Shown piece after piece: positions 8,613-17,668 of a stretch of DNA of 64,000 bases. Every line of letters starts with the position of its first letter. The first letter of the stretch is position 1. A program made the translations under genes and the position numbers. Where the stretch lies: assembly GCA_964635015.1 (NCBI GenBank), contig CAZWMS010000001.1:1-64000 (forward strand), in the 5' to 3' direction. Origin of the DNA: CAJWPI01 sp964635015 (GTDB taxonomy: Bacteria > Pseudomonadota > Gammaproteobacteria > Magnimaribacterales > Magnimaribacteraceae). The notes under the pieces were generated by a model. The model did not search any database. It saw nothing but the letters and a program-made list of their open reading frames with translations, and was not told where the DNA came from.

Positions 8613-9620
8613 TTAATAGATAGCAGGTTCTATTTCTAAATCAATATTAAATTTATTAGAAATATCTTCAGATATTTTTGTTGATAAACCTATAATATCT
8701 TCACTTTTAGCCTTTCCAGATGAGATTATAACTAATGCATGATCTGAAGAGACCTCAACCTCGCCTTCTTTATGACCCTTCCAACCAGCACTTTCAATAA
8801 GATAAGCTACTGGAATTTTAAACTTCTTTTCATCTATCCCTATGAAAGGTATTTTTGGAAGTATTTTTTTTAAAGCAATAAATTTTTCTTCATCAATTAT
8901 TAAGTTCCTAAAAAAACTACCTACATTGGGTGTGTAGATAGGATTGGGAAGTATTTTATTTCTTATCGAAGAAACTGCTCTGCATACTTGCTTAGGCGTA
9001 GCTGAATCAGGATCAATATCATCCTTTAATAGATATTCTCTGAGAGATTTATAGGATACATTAGTTTTAAAATTTTGATTTAATTTAAGATTAACCTTTG
9101 TTATAAAAAGAGGATTGTTCTTTTTTCTAAAAATACTATTTCTATAGCTAAATTTACAATCCTTTTTAGACAAATCTATTACATCTCCATTTGTTAAATC
9201 TACAGTTTCTACTGAAGATATAAAAGAAGCCATCTCTACACCATAAGCACCTATATTTTGTACTGGAGCTGCCCCTACAGATCCAGGAATTAGAACTAGA
9301 TTTTCTAGACCATTGATACCTTCTTGTAAAGTCCAAAGAACACTTTGGTGCCAATTTTCACCTCCTGATAATATCACCTGATCCTTAACAATCTCTCTTC
9401 CCTTTATATTATTTTTTAAGACTAGTCCGTCAAAATCTTGAGTAAATAGTAAATTTGTCCCTTCTCCAAGAACTAAAGTTTTTAATTTTTTAGATTTTGA
9501 ATAACTTATAACTTCTTCTATATCTTTTATTGAATAAAGAGAGCAAAAGTACCTTGCTTTTTTATCTAATAAAAATGAATTGAAGTCTCGTAAAGAAATG
9601 TTTTCTTGTATTTCAAGCAT
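8613..9620 (-). CDS. murB: UDP-N-acetylenolpyruvoylglucosamine reductase
   Basis: A 335-residue cytosolic FAD enzyme that reduces UDP-GlcNAc-enolpyruvate to UDP-MurNAc in peptidoglycan synthesis. Visible are LGEGTNLLF near residue 52, LENLVLIPGSVGAAPVQNIGAYG near 105, the YRNSIF block near 163, and PNPIYTPNVGSFFRNLII near 226, where the Ser that donates a proton sits in GSFF. The short length and the loop after YRNS fit the E. coli-like type I form. The start codon overlaps the kdsB stop by 8 bases. Confidence 0.95.
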   Translation of the reverse strand: MLEIQENISLRDFNSFLLDKKARYFCSLYSIKDIEEVISYSKSKKLKTLVLGEGTNLLFTQDFDGLVLKNNIKGREIVKDQVILSGGENWHQSVLWTLQEGINGLENLVLIPGSVGAAPVQNIGAYGVEMASFISSVETVDLTNGDVIDLSKKDCKFSYRNSIFRKKNNPLFITKVNLKLNQNFKTNVSYKSLREYLLKDDIDPDSATPKQVCRAVSSIRNKILPNPIYTPNVGSFFRNLIIDEEKFIALKKILPKIPFIGIDEKKFKIPVAYLIESAGWKGHKEGEVEVSSDHALVIISSGKAKSEDIIGLSTKISEDISNKFNIDLEIEPAIY

Positions 9621-10335
9621 TCTTAAGCCTTAATCTCGCCTCTTCTAAATCTTTCAGAGTATCTATGCCTAAATGATTTTTCGTAATGCTCTTTTCTGCT
9701 GCAATTAACTTATTATTGTTTAAAGCCCTTAGCTGCTCTAGATTTTCTTCCTTTTCTCTTTTTGCGATATTTAAAGTGGTAAATTCTTTTAGGAATTTTA
9801 CCCTGTAAGAATAAATACCCATGTGCTTTCCTTTAGTAAGATTTGAGTTTTCAAAATAATTTTTTTCTCTGGAAAATTCCCTAACTACATTATTTAAATC
9901 TACCCAGATTTTAACCACACTTGGATTATCTTCATCTTGCGGATTTAGATCTGAATATAAAGTACCCATGTCTATTTTTTTTTGGCTAACTAAAGAAGCG
10001 ACTTTGTTAATATCTTCAGGGTGTAAAAAGGGTTCATCTCCCTGAACATTCACAATTATAGTTTCATTATCTAACTCTAAAATTGAAGCTGTCTCAGCAA
10101 GTCTATCTGTGCCACTTATATGTAAATTACTTGTCAAAATGCAATTGGCTTCAAATAACTGACATTCCCTGAGGATGCTTCGATGGTCTGTGGCTACATA
10201 AATTAACTTAGCTTTACTCTTTTTGACATTCTCATAAACCCTTTGTATTAGGGACTTCTCTTCAATCTTTAATAAAGGTTTATTGGGTAGGCGACTTGAA
10301 TTAAGTCTAGCTGGTATTAGAACAATAAATTCCAT
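9613..10335 (-). CDS. kdsB: 3-deoxy-manno-octulosonate cytidylyltransferase
   Basis: A 240-residue cytosolic enzyme that activates Kdo to CMP-Kdo for attachment to lipid A. The N-terminal nucleotide site IPARLNSSRLPNKPLL is at residues 7-22, with VATDHRSI near 47, SGTDRLAE near 73, NVQGDEPF near 94 and GIYSYRVKFLKEF near 173. Length is normal. It lies between ycaR and murB in an order known from many gammaproteobacteria. It supplies the same lipid A-Kdo pathway as the LpxK domain encoded upstream. Confidence 0.95.
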   Translation of the reverse strand: MEFIVLIPARLNSSRLPNKPLLKIEEKSLIQRVYENVKKSKAKLIYVATDHRSILRECQLFEANCILTSNLHISGTDRLAETASILELDNETIIVNVQGDEPFLHPEDINKVASLVSQKKIDMGTLYSDLNPQDEDNPSVVKIWVDLNNVVREFSREKNYFENSNLTKGKHMGIYSYRVKFLKEFTTLNIAKREKEENLEQLRALNNNKLIAAEKSITKNHLGIDTLKDLEEARLRLKNA

Positions 10336-10339
10336 TAAC

Positions 10340-10516
10340 TTAACTGTCTTTATCTTGGATTTTCCTTGCCTTTTCAGGAATCATAATTGGAATCCCATCT
10401 TTTATTGGATATGCCAATTTACTTTCGTTGCAAATTAATTCATCTTCTATCAAGGTAAGAGGTTTTCTTGAAATTGGACAAACTAATATTTCTAATAATT
10501 TAGGATCGATTTTCAT
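10340..10516 (-). CDS. ycaR: YcaR/Trm112-like small zinc-ribbon protein
   Basis: A 58-residue protein: MKIDPKLLEILVCPISRKPL, then ELICNESKLAYPIKDGIPIMI. This is the Trm112-type fold, but only the first Cys of each metal-binding pair is evident (CPIS and ICNES in place of CPxC and CxxC), so metal binding may be lost. Family role in bacteria is poorly known; it usually sits between lpxK and kdsB, as here. I chose the second of two ATGs (10516) because GAGGG at 10526-10530 is 9 bases from it and only 3 from the first (10522). Either way the start overlaps the end of msbA-lpxK. Confidence 0.85.
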   Translation of the reverse strand: MKIDPKLLEILVCPISRKPLTLIEDELICNESKLAYPIKDGIPIMIPEKARKIQDKDS

Positions 10517-13352
10517 ATTCATTTGCCCTCTTCTTCATTATTTCTACAACCTTATTTACAAAGTTGTCTGACAGAACCGCTTCAACTCTTAAATACCAAA
10601 GATTTTTCAGAGTCATATCCTTACATCTTGAAGAGTCCTTTTCTGTCATCACTACTGGTAAATTATCTGAAAAAATAAGATCATTTATATCAAACTGATA
10701 ATGGTCTGGAAAAACATTCTCTGTTATCTCAAAATCAAGACCCTTTAGTAAATTAAAAAATTTTGAGGGTTGTCCTATACCTGCCACTGCTTCTATCATT
10801 TTTTTTAATGGCCATTTATCTATTTCAAAAGTCTTATTATCGTGAATTCTAACCCATTCTTTTGGAATAAAAGTCATAACCTCATCTTGAACAAAGGGAC
10901 CGCTTGGAAGTTCTTTCTCAGAACTTACAATTAAATCAACTTCTTTTAATCTTTCAATGGGTTCTCTTAAAGGACCTGCTGGTAATAATAGTCCATTTCC
11001 AAAACCTCTAATTCCATCAAATACAGCTATTTCGACATCTCTTCCTAGCTGATAATGCTGCATTCCATCATCACTTACAATTACATTACAGTCTGTCTCT
11101 TTTGATAAGCGGTTTGCTGCTTCTAGTCTATTTGGAGACACATAAACTGGACAGGAAGTATTTTTATAAATTATCAATGGTTCATCTCCCGAATGATAAA
11201 CTGGAGTACCTTCTTCTATCCTTAGGGGGTATTTTTTTGCCCTTCCTCCATAACCCCTACTTATAACTCCTGGTCTATAACCTAACTTCTTTAGTGAATT
11301 TACTAACCATATGACCAGGGGGGTCTTACCAGTTCCTCCGATCATGATATTTCCTACAACTATTATAGGTAAGTTGGGTCTATTTAAGGTTGATGTTTTA
11401 CTGAGAAATCTTTTTCTTCTTCTAGAAACTATCAATCCTAATAACCATGAAATGGGAATTAAGAGTAGAAGCCATAGACTTCTCTTATACCAAGATCTTT
11501 CTAAGAAACTAGTATGATCTGTATATTTCTTCAAAGGAGTTTTTATCTCTGAAAAAATTTCTTTGTCTACTTTTTTAAAAGGAGTGGGGGTATCCTTAAA
11601 TTGATTTTGATGCAAATTTGCATAATATCCTTCTTTAGCAAGCAGTTCTTTGTGCTTGCCCATTTCAACTATATTTCCTTCTTCCAAAACAACTATGACA
11701 TCTGCATTTTCTATTGTTGTTAATCTGTGAGCTATAATTAAAGTAGTCCTGTCCTTTGTTAATTCCTTCATGGCTTCCTGAATGTGCTTTTCAGATTCTG
11801 AATCAAGGGCAGATGTGGCCTCATCTAAAATTAGAATGGGAGAGTTCTTTAGAATTGCTCTAGCTATAGCTATCCTTTGTCTCTGGCCTCCAGATAAAAG
11901 CACTCCATCATCACCTACTACTGTTTCGTATCCATCTGGCATTGCTCTAATGAAACTATCTGCATGAGCCTTCTTACTAGCCTCTACAATATTATTAAAA
12001 TTTTCTTCTATAGATCCATAATTAATATTGTTAATAACTGTATCATTGAATAGAGTTATGTTTTGGTTTACCAATGAAATATGTGATCTTAAATTTCTTA
12101 TTTCATAATCCTCTAGAGGCACACCATCTATTAAAATTTCTCCAGAATATTCTCCGTAAAATCTGGGTATAAGGTTTAGTAGAGTAGTCTTTCCAGTCCC
12201 AGACTTTCCAACAAATGCTATAGTTTGTCCTGGTTTTATAGAAAGATTTATATCATTCAAAACATTAACTCTTATTTCATCATTAGGATATTGAAATGAC
12301 ACATTCCTATATATTATTTCACCTCTTATAGAGTCAGCTTTATATTTACCTTCATTTTTTTCTGGTTCTTCATCTAGTTGTTCAAATATATCAATGGCTG
12401 CTGCTAAGCCTTTTTGGATTTGTGCATTAATTTCTGATAACTGCCTTATTGGTTTTGCAAGCATTGCTGCGCCACTAAAGAAGGCAATAAAAGCACCTGA
12501 AGACATTTTACTTACAACGTTAGGATCAAGTGCTAACCAAGTTATTAATGCTAATGAAAGAGATAGAAATATCTGAACAAGTGGTGATGCTATTGCATTT
12601 GTGGCTTCAAGTTTAAGATTTTGTTTCCTATTGTTCTCACTAGCTTCTAGGAAACGTTTGCTTTCATAATCTTCCCCACCAAAAGATTTAACCTCTTTAT
12701 AACCATTTATAGTTTCGGATGCTACATGGGTTACATCGCCCATAGCAGTTTGGATCTTGCTGCTAATTTTTCTTAACCTTCGTGATGCTAGTGAAACTAT
12801 CGTGGCTATAAAAGGTGAGACTATAAATAATACTGCAGCTAACTGCCAGTTGAGATATATTAAGTATGTTACTAAACCAACAACCAATAAGCCCTCTCTT
12901 ATTAATATTTTGATGGCATTTGTTACAGCTCCAGTCACTTGCATCACATTAAAAGTGATTCTGGATAGAAGATGTCCAGATGCTTGAGTATCAAAAAAAG
13001 AACTTGGGAGTACTGTTAATTTCTCAAATAATTGAGTTCTAATCTCATGTACTATCTTATTTGAAATAAAAGCAAGCAGATAATTCCCTACAAAAAAACT
13101 AATACCCCTTACTAAGGCTATTAAGATTAAGGTTAGTGGCAAAATAACTCTCAATTCTTCAATAGGGTTACTAACAAAATCAATAAGCCTTTTTAACCAT
13201 TCTGTAGCTGCTACTTGCGATGCTGCGTAGACAGTAAATCCAAAAATGCTAAGTAAGAAATGGGGTGTGTAAGGAATAAGATAACTTAAAAGTCTTGAGT
13301 AGATCTTTAACCCAGAAGATTCTCTTTCTTTAATATTTCCTAACTTCTTCAT
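10500..13352 (-). CDS. msbA-lpxK: MsbA-LpxK fusion: lipid A flippase joined to tetraacyldisaccharide 4'-kinase
   Basis: One 950-residue frame carries two enzymes normally made as separate neighbours. Residues 1-582 are MsbA: a six-helix membrane domain, Walker A GKSGTGKT (382-389), signature LSGGQ (486-490) and Walker B ILILDEATSALD (506-517). MsbA flips lipid A-core across the inner membrane. After a ~30-residue polar linker, residues ~615-945 are LpxK, which phosphorylates the lipid A disaccharide: its membrane helix (SLWLLLLIPISWLLGL), P-loop GGTGKT (672-677), SRGYGGR (698-704) and SDDGMQHY (760-767). No stop, and no ATG, GTG or TTG suitable for separate LpxK translation, lies in the linker. 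The 5' end follows lolD after 8 bases; the 3' end overlaps ycaR. Confidence 0.9.
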   Translation of the reverse strand: MKKLGNIKERESSGLKIYSRLLSYLIPYTPHFLLSIFGFTVYAASQVAATEWLKRLIDFVSNPIEELRVILPLTLILIALVRGISFFVGNYLLAFISNKIVHEIRTQLFEKLTVLPSSFFDTQASGHLLSRITFNVMQVTGAVTNAIKILIREGLLVVGLVTYLIYLNWQLAAVLFIVSPFIATIVSLASRRLRKISSKIQTAMGDVTHVASETINGYKEVKSFGGEDYESKRFLEASENNRKQNLKLEATNAIASPLVQIFLSLSLALITWLALDPNVVSKMSSGAFIAFFSGAAMLAKPIRQLSEINAQIQKGLAAAIDIFEQLDEEPEKNEGKYKADSIRGEIIYRNVSFQYPNDEIRVNVLNDINLSIKPGQTIAFVGKSGTGKTTLLNLIPRFYGEYSGEILIDGVPLEDYEIRNLRSHISLVNQNITLFNDTVINNINYGSIEENFNNIVEASKKAHADSFIRAMPDGYETVVGDDGVLLSGGQRQRIAIARAILKNSPILILDEATSALDSESEKHIQEAMKELTKDRTTLIIAHRLTTIENADVIVVLEEGNIVEMGKHKELLAKEGYYANLHQNQFKDTPTPFKKVDKEIFSEIKTPLKKYTDHTSFLERSWYKRSLWLLLLIPISWLLGLIVSRRRKRFLSKTSTLNRPNLPIIVVGNIMIGGTGKTPLVIWLVNSLKKLGYRPGVISRGYGGRAKKYPLRIEEGTPVYHSGDEPLIIYKNTSCPVYVSPNRLEAANRLSKETDCNVIVSDDGMQHYQLGRDVEIAVFDGIRGFGNGLLLPAGPLREPIERLKEVDLIVSSEKELPSGPFVQDEVMTFIPKEWVRIHDNKTFEIDKWPLKKMIEAVAGIGQPSKFFNLLKGLDFEITENVFPDHYQFDINDLIFSDNLPVVMTEKDSSRCKDMTLKNLWYLRVEAVLSDNFVNKVVEIMKKRANEYENRS

Positions 13353-13360
13353 AAATCAAG

Positions 13361-14017
13361 CTACAAGTGTAAAGTGTCGTCAAGCCTGTTAGCCAAGTTC
13401 ATATCGTGTGTTGCAATAATTAAACTAAGACTTCTTTCTTTAACTATATTTATGATTAAATCAACTGTAGTCTTGGCATTTTTTATATCTAAATCACCAG
13501 TGGGCTCATCCATTATTAGGCAAGCAGGTGTATTAGCTAATGCTCTTGCTACGGCTACACGTTGTCTTTCTCCACCTGAAAGTTGTCCTGGTAGATGATT
13601 AAAGCGTTTCGAAAGGCCTACTTGATTTAAAAGTTCTTTTGCTTCTCTCTGAGCCTTTTCAACATTAGATCCTGCCATTTGAATAGGAAGCGCTACATTC
13701 TCCATTGCATCAAACTCAGGTAAAAGATGATGAAATTGATAAACAAATCCCATCTCTTTATTTCTAAATATAGCCCTCTTATCAACATCTAAATTACCTA
13801 TTTCTTTCTCTTTATATAATATGTTTCCAGATGTAGCTATATCTAATCCTGCTAGTAAATGAAGAAGGGTTGTTTTTCCAGAACCAGAAGAACCTAGGAT
13901 AGCTAAGGATTTAGAGGTTTCCAAAGAAAAATTAATAGATCTTAGAACTTCTATACACATGTTTCCTTGTTTAAAGGACTTGCTAATATTTAAACATCTA
14001 TATATGTAACTATTCAT
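13361..14017 (-). CDS. lolD: Lipoprotein-releasing ABC transporter ATPase LolD
   Basis: The ATPase of the Lol complex, which extracts outer-membrane lipoproteins from the inner membrane and hands them to LolA. From the chosen start it has 218 residues. Walker A GSSGSGKTT is near residue 41, the Q-loop region YQFHHLLPEF near 91, the signature LSGGERQRVAVARAL near 141 and Walker B LIMDEPTGDLD near 161. I chose the ATG at 14017, which overlaps the lolC stop by 8 bases. A longer TTG start at 14041 would overlap by 32. The C-terminus ends soon after the switch His (IIATHD), a little short of the usual ~230. Confidence 0.93.
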   Translation of the reverse strand: MNSYIYRCLNISKSFKQGNMCIEVLRSINFSLETSKSLAILGSSGSGKTTLLHLLAGLDIATSGNILYKEKEIGNLDVDKRAIFRNKEMGFVYQFHHLLPEFDAMENVALPIQMAGSNVEKAQREAKELLNQVGLSKRFNHLPGQLSGGERQRVAVARALANTPACLIMDEPTGDLDIKNAKTTVDLIINIVKERSLSLIIATHDMNLANRLDDTLHL

Positions 14018-15254
14018 ACCTAAGTACCTCGGCAGGTTCAATTTTAGAAGCTAATCTAGCCGGATATAAACTAGCTAAAATAGTTAATGCAACCGAAATA
14101 AAACATATAAATAAAATCCAGTTAATTCTTATATCAATTGGGAAATAGTCAATAAAATAAACTTCTAAAAATTTTATATTTAAGATTTCTTCTAAAAATC
14201 TTATTATTTGACCTAAAAATTTAGTTACTAGTATACCGAAAATCAAGCCAAATAGAGTTCCTGAAATTCCTATTAAAGATCCAAAAAAAAGAAAAATTCG
14301 TTGAATAAATTTCTTTGTTCCTCCTAAAGTTATTAATATAGCTATCTGCCCTTTTTTCTCATTTATAGTCATAACAAGCATCGAAACTGTATTGAAAACT
14401 GCAACCAAGATAATAATTGACAAAAGTAAAGAAACTAAAAATTTCTCCATTTTGATAGCTTGAAAAAGTGTTCCATATGAACTTGTCCAATTCGAAGAAG
14501 TATAATATTTATCTAAGATTTTATTTATTCTATTTTCATCTTTAAATATCTGTTCTTCTGCTAGAAAAATATTGTCATATTTTATTTTTATTCCATGGAT
14601 AACATCTCCCATTCTTAATAACTTTGCTGCATTAGAAATATGAAGATATATATAAGATTGATCAATCTCAGGAGATCCTATATTAAAGATACCTACTACC
14701 TTAAACTTTTTTGTTCTTGGAAAAACACCAGCTATACCTGAATTTGTATCTGGAACTAATATACTTACATAGTCTCCTAGTTGCAGATCTAATTGTATTG
14801 AAAGAATATCTCCAATTAATATGCCATATTCATCACTCTTTAGATTATTAAGATTGCCTTCTACTAGCCTTTCATCTATCAAAGAGACATTTTTTTCGGT
14901 TTCAGGAAAAATCCCAAATAAATAAACTCCTTTGAGAGAATATTCAGAGCTTATTAATCCCTGAGTTTCAATAAAAGGAGACGAAGCAATTACATGAGAA
15001 TTTTTTTCTAAAATAGATTGAATGCCTGAAATTTCTTCTATTTTTATCGGTCCATTAATGGATGCATGAGGAATAGATTGCAGTATCCTATCTCTTAATT
15101 CCCTTTCAAAGCCATTCATAACGGAAGACACTACTATCAAAACCGAAACTCCAAGTGCAATACCTAAAAAAGCAACAACAGAAACAAAGGAAATAAATCC
15201 ACCCCTTTTACTCCTAAAGTATTTTAAAGCAATACCAAAAGGAAGAGAGATCAT
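14010..15254 (-). CDS. lolC: Lipoprotein-releasing ABC transporter permease (LolC/LolE/LolF type)
   Basis: A 414-residue FtsX-type permease with one N-terminal helix (GGFISFVSVVAFLGIALGVS, about 18-37), a large periplasmic domain to about 265, and three C-terminal helices. The motif SVMNGFERELRDRIL near residue 44 is the MacB/LolC-like periplasmic entry. Only one permease gene adjoins lolD; classic LolC and LolE are two. A single permease suggests a LolF-type homodimer, as known in some gammaproteobacteria, but a second gene elsewhere is possible. It is first in the envelope operon that continues through msbA-lpxK, ycaR, kdsB and murB. Confidence 0.9.
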   Translation of the reverse strand: MISLPFGIALKYFRSKRGGFISFVSVVAFLGIALGVSVLIVVSSVMNGFERELRDRILQSIPHASINGPIKIEEISGIQSILEKNSHVIASSPFIETQGLISSEYSLKGVYLFGIFPETEKNVSLIDERLVEGNLNNLKSDEYGILIGDILSIQLDLQLGDYVSILVPDTNSGIAGVFPRTKKFKVVGIFNIGSPEIDQSYIYLHISNAAKLLRMGDVIHGIKIKYDNIFLAEEQIFKDENRINKILDKYYTSSNWTSSYGTLFQAIKMEKFLVSLLLSIIILVAVFNTVSMLVMTINEKKGQIAILITLGGTKKFIQRIFLFFGSLIGISGTLFGLIFGILVTKFLGQIIRFLEEILNIKFLEVYFIDYFPIDIRINWILFICFISVALTILASLYPARLASKIEPAEVLRYE

Positions 15255-15301
15255 GATTTATATTTATTTGTTAGACAAATAACTGTTCCTCAAATAAGTT
15301 T

Positions 15302-16741
15302 TTATGAGGTAGTTGTTTTGTCTTCTTTGTTCTTATTATAGGGAGGAACAAAGCCGGCAAGTTTCATTAAATCTAAGCTAGGTTGCTTATAAATAGACTT
15401 GAGATGACTAAATTCTTTAAAGCCATCTACTCCATGATAAGAACCCATTCCACTGGGACCTATTCCTCCAAAAGGTAAATTCTCTTGGCCTACATGCCAT
15501 ATAACATCATTTAGAGTCACTCCTCCAGAAGTTGTGTTATTTAAAACAAACTCCTCTTCTTCTTTATTATCACCAAAATAATAAAGACCGAGTGGCCTTT
15601 CTTTGCTGTTTATGTAGTTTACAGATTCCTCTAGTTCTTCATATGATTTAATTGGAAGTACTGGACCAAAAATTTCTTCCTGCATGATTTTCATATCATC
15701 AGTTGGATTTAGCACTAAAGTAGGTGGAATTTTATGATGCTCTTGTTGAGAAAAATCCTCTTCTGAAGGGTTAATTTCTACTACCTCTGCACCTTTTATT
15801 TTTGCATCCTCAAGGTAACTTTGTATTCTCTCGTAATGTTTACTATTGATGATAGAAGTATAGTCTTGATTATCTTTTATTTGAGGGTACATGTCAGAAA
15901 TGGTTGCTTGGCTTTCTTTTACAAAATCATTAATTTTATCTTTAGGAATTAATGCATAATCTGGAGCAAGACAGATTTGACCAGCATTCATTGTTTTTCC
16001 TATCATGACTCTTGATGCTGTTTTTTTTATATTAGCAGTATCGCTCACAATGACAGGTGATTTTCCACCTAATTCTAATGTCAACGGGACTAGATTTTCT
16101 GAAGCAGCCCTCATAACATGTCTAGCAATTTCAGTTCCTCCAGTAAAAATTAAATGATCGAAAGGTAATCTACTAAAAGAAGCTCCTAAATCACTATCTC
16201 CAGTAAATACAGATACCTCAGCTTCATCATAAAATTCATTAAACATTTCTTTAATTAACAAAGAAGTGTGTGGGGTTATTTCTGAAGGTTTAATCATGGC
16301 TCTGTTACCTGCTGCAAAAATACCTGCCATTGGCGCCAATATAAGATTTACTGGAAAATTCCAAGGACTAATTACCCCTACAGTTCCTTTAGGTTGATAT
16401 TCTATCCTTGCCTTTGCACCTAGCAGTCTAATTAAGGAACCCAAACCAGGAACTTCTGGTCTTCTTTTTGTTGGTCTAACCCATGAAGTGATGTTCTTTT
16501 TTGCATGATTCAGGGACCCAATTGATGATTCAACCTCAGTCATAACACTCATAACCGGATCTCTATTTCCAAAGTCTTCCTGAATAGATTGAATGACTTT
16601 TTCTTGATATTTCTTAATCATGGCCATACAACGATCAAGACGATCTTTTCTTAGTTGGATGCTTGGTGGTCCTTCTTTTATGTGTAGTTGCTTCTGAAGG
16701 TCTAGTGCCTTCCTCATATCTGAAGTTAAAGAATCATTCAT
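15302..16741 (-). CDS. Aldehyde dehydrogenase, coniferyl aldehyde dehydrogenase type
   Basis: A 479-residue NAD(P)-dependent aldehyde dehydrogenase. The marks are GVISPWNFPVNLILAPM near residue 117, the catalytic Glu in LTLELGGKSPVIV near 215, the catalytic Cys in MNAGQICLAPDY near 250, and EEIFGPVLPI near 350. The layout (GNRAMIKPSEITPHTS, SNHYERI-like block, LPFGGIGPSGMG) matches the CalB-like group, which acts on aromatic and aliphatic aldehydes. The natural substrate is not known. It follows two SDR genes on the same strand and may oxidise an aldehyde from lipid or side-chain breakdown; that is an inference. Confidence 0.87.
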   Translation of the reverse strand: MNDSLTSDMRKALDLQKQLHIKEGPPSIQLRKDRLDRCMAMIKKYQEKVIQSIQEDFGNRDPVMSVMTEVESSIGSLNHAKKNITSWVRPTKRRPEVPGLGSLIRLLGAKARIEYQPKGTVGVISPWNFPVNLILAPMAGIFAAGNRAMIKPSEITPHTSLLIKEMFNEFYDEAEVSVFTGDSDLGASFSRLPFDHLIFTGGTEIARHVMRAASENLVPLTLELGGKSPVIVSDTANIKKTASRVMIGKTMNAGQICLAPDYALIPKDKINDFVKESQATISDMYPQIKDNQDYTSIINSKHYERIQSYLEDAKIKGAEVVEINPSEEDFSQQEHHKIPPTLVLNPTDDMKIMQEEIFGPVLPIKSYEELEESVNYINSKERPLGLYYFGDNKEEEEFVLNNTTSGGVTLNDVIWHVGQENLPFGGIGPSGMGSYHGVDGFKEFSHLKSIYKQPSLDLMKLAGFVPPYNKNKEDKTTTS

Positions 16742-16767
16742 GTTAAATGTAAAGTAGTAACAACATT

Positions 16768-17652
16768 TTATACTGTTCTCTTAGCTTTATCTTTTTCATT
16801 TGTCTTTTTTATAGTATCTTTAATTGCTTCCCAGTCCTTATCAGATAAAGAAGCTAAATGCCTAAAGGTTCCACCAGTAAGGTACTCTGCTCCATCTAGA
16901 GCTATAGTTTGACCATTAAGGTAATCACAGCCATCAGACATTAAAAAAGTTGCTAAGTTCCCTAGCTCTTCCATCTTTCCTACCCTGCCCATAGGGTTTA
17001 GTGAGTATTCACTGCTTGAACCAGTAGAGTTAGGGTCTTGATCCGGTGACAATCTTGCCCAGGCCCCTTCTGTAGGAAAAGGTCCTGGAGCAATAGCATT
17101 TAGTCTGATACCCGTACCACCCCATTCAACCGCAAGAGACTGGGTCATAGCATGGACTCCACTTTTTGACATTGCTGAAGGAACTACAAAAGCTGAACCA
17201 GTCCACACCCAAGTAGCAAGAATCGAAATAACACTTCCTTTAAGGTTTTTCTCAAGCCATCTTTTTGCTACAGAATGAGTAACATAAAATGTTCCATGAA
17301 AAACTATACTAGCTATAGCATCAAAACCTCTGTGAGATAAATCTTGTGTTCTAGAGATAAAATTTCCTGCTGCATTATTAACCAACCCATCTAATGCCCC
17401 TTCTTGGAAGATTTCATCTATCACGTTATCAACGTCTTGGGGCGCCCTAATATCCAAAGGGTAAAATTTTACACTGCCGCCTTCTTCTTCCATAAGCAAA
17501 TTAGCTGTATTTTGAAGAACTTCACCCCTTCTTCCACAAATTATTACTTCTGCCCCATATTTTAAGAAATATCTAGACATCTCTTTTCCTAAACCAGTTC
17601 CTCCACCTGTAACTAGGATTCTTTTTCCTTCGAGTAAATCTTCTTTAAACAT
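16768..17652 (-). CDS. SDR oxidoreductase resembling mitochondrial 2,4-dienoyl-CoA reductase
   Basis: A 294-residue short-chain reductase. TGGGTGLGKEM (about 15-25) is the NADP-binding loop and NNAAGNF (near 97) follows. The usual active-site YxxxK is replaced: the sequence reads VVPSAMSKSGVHAM, with Ser where Tyr is expected. This is the arrangement of DECR1-type 2,4-dienoyl-CoA reductases, and the downstream block AVEWGGTGIRLNAIAPGPF with GAWARL also follows DECR1. Such enzymes remove the conjugated double bonds left when unsaturated fatty acids are oxidised. The role fits the acyl-CoA dehydrogenase and ETF genes in the window. An extended C-terminal tail (~30 charged residues) is present. 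Confidence 0.83.
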   Translation of the reverse strand: MFKEDLLEGKRILVTGGGTGLGKEMSRYFLKYGAEVIICGRRGEVLQNTANLLMEEEGGSVKFYPLDIRAPQDVDNVIDEIFQEGALDGLVNNAAGNFISRTQDLSHRGFDAIASIVFHGTFYVTHSVAKRWLEKNLKGSVISILATWVWTGSAFVVPSAMSKSGVHAMTQSLAVEWGGTGIRLNAIAPGPFPTEGAWARLSPDQDPNSTGSSSEYSLNPMGRVGKMEELGNLATFLMSDGCDYLNGQTIALDGAEYLTGGTFRHLASLSDKDWEAIKDTIKKTNEKDKAKRTV

Positions 17653-17668
17653 TTCTTATCCCACTAAA

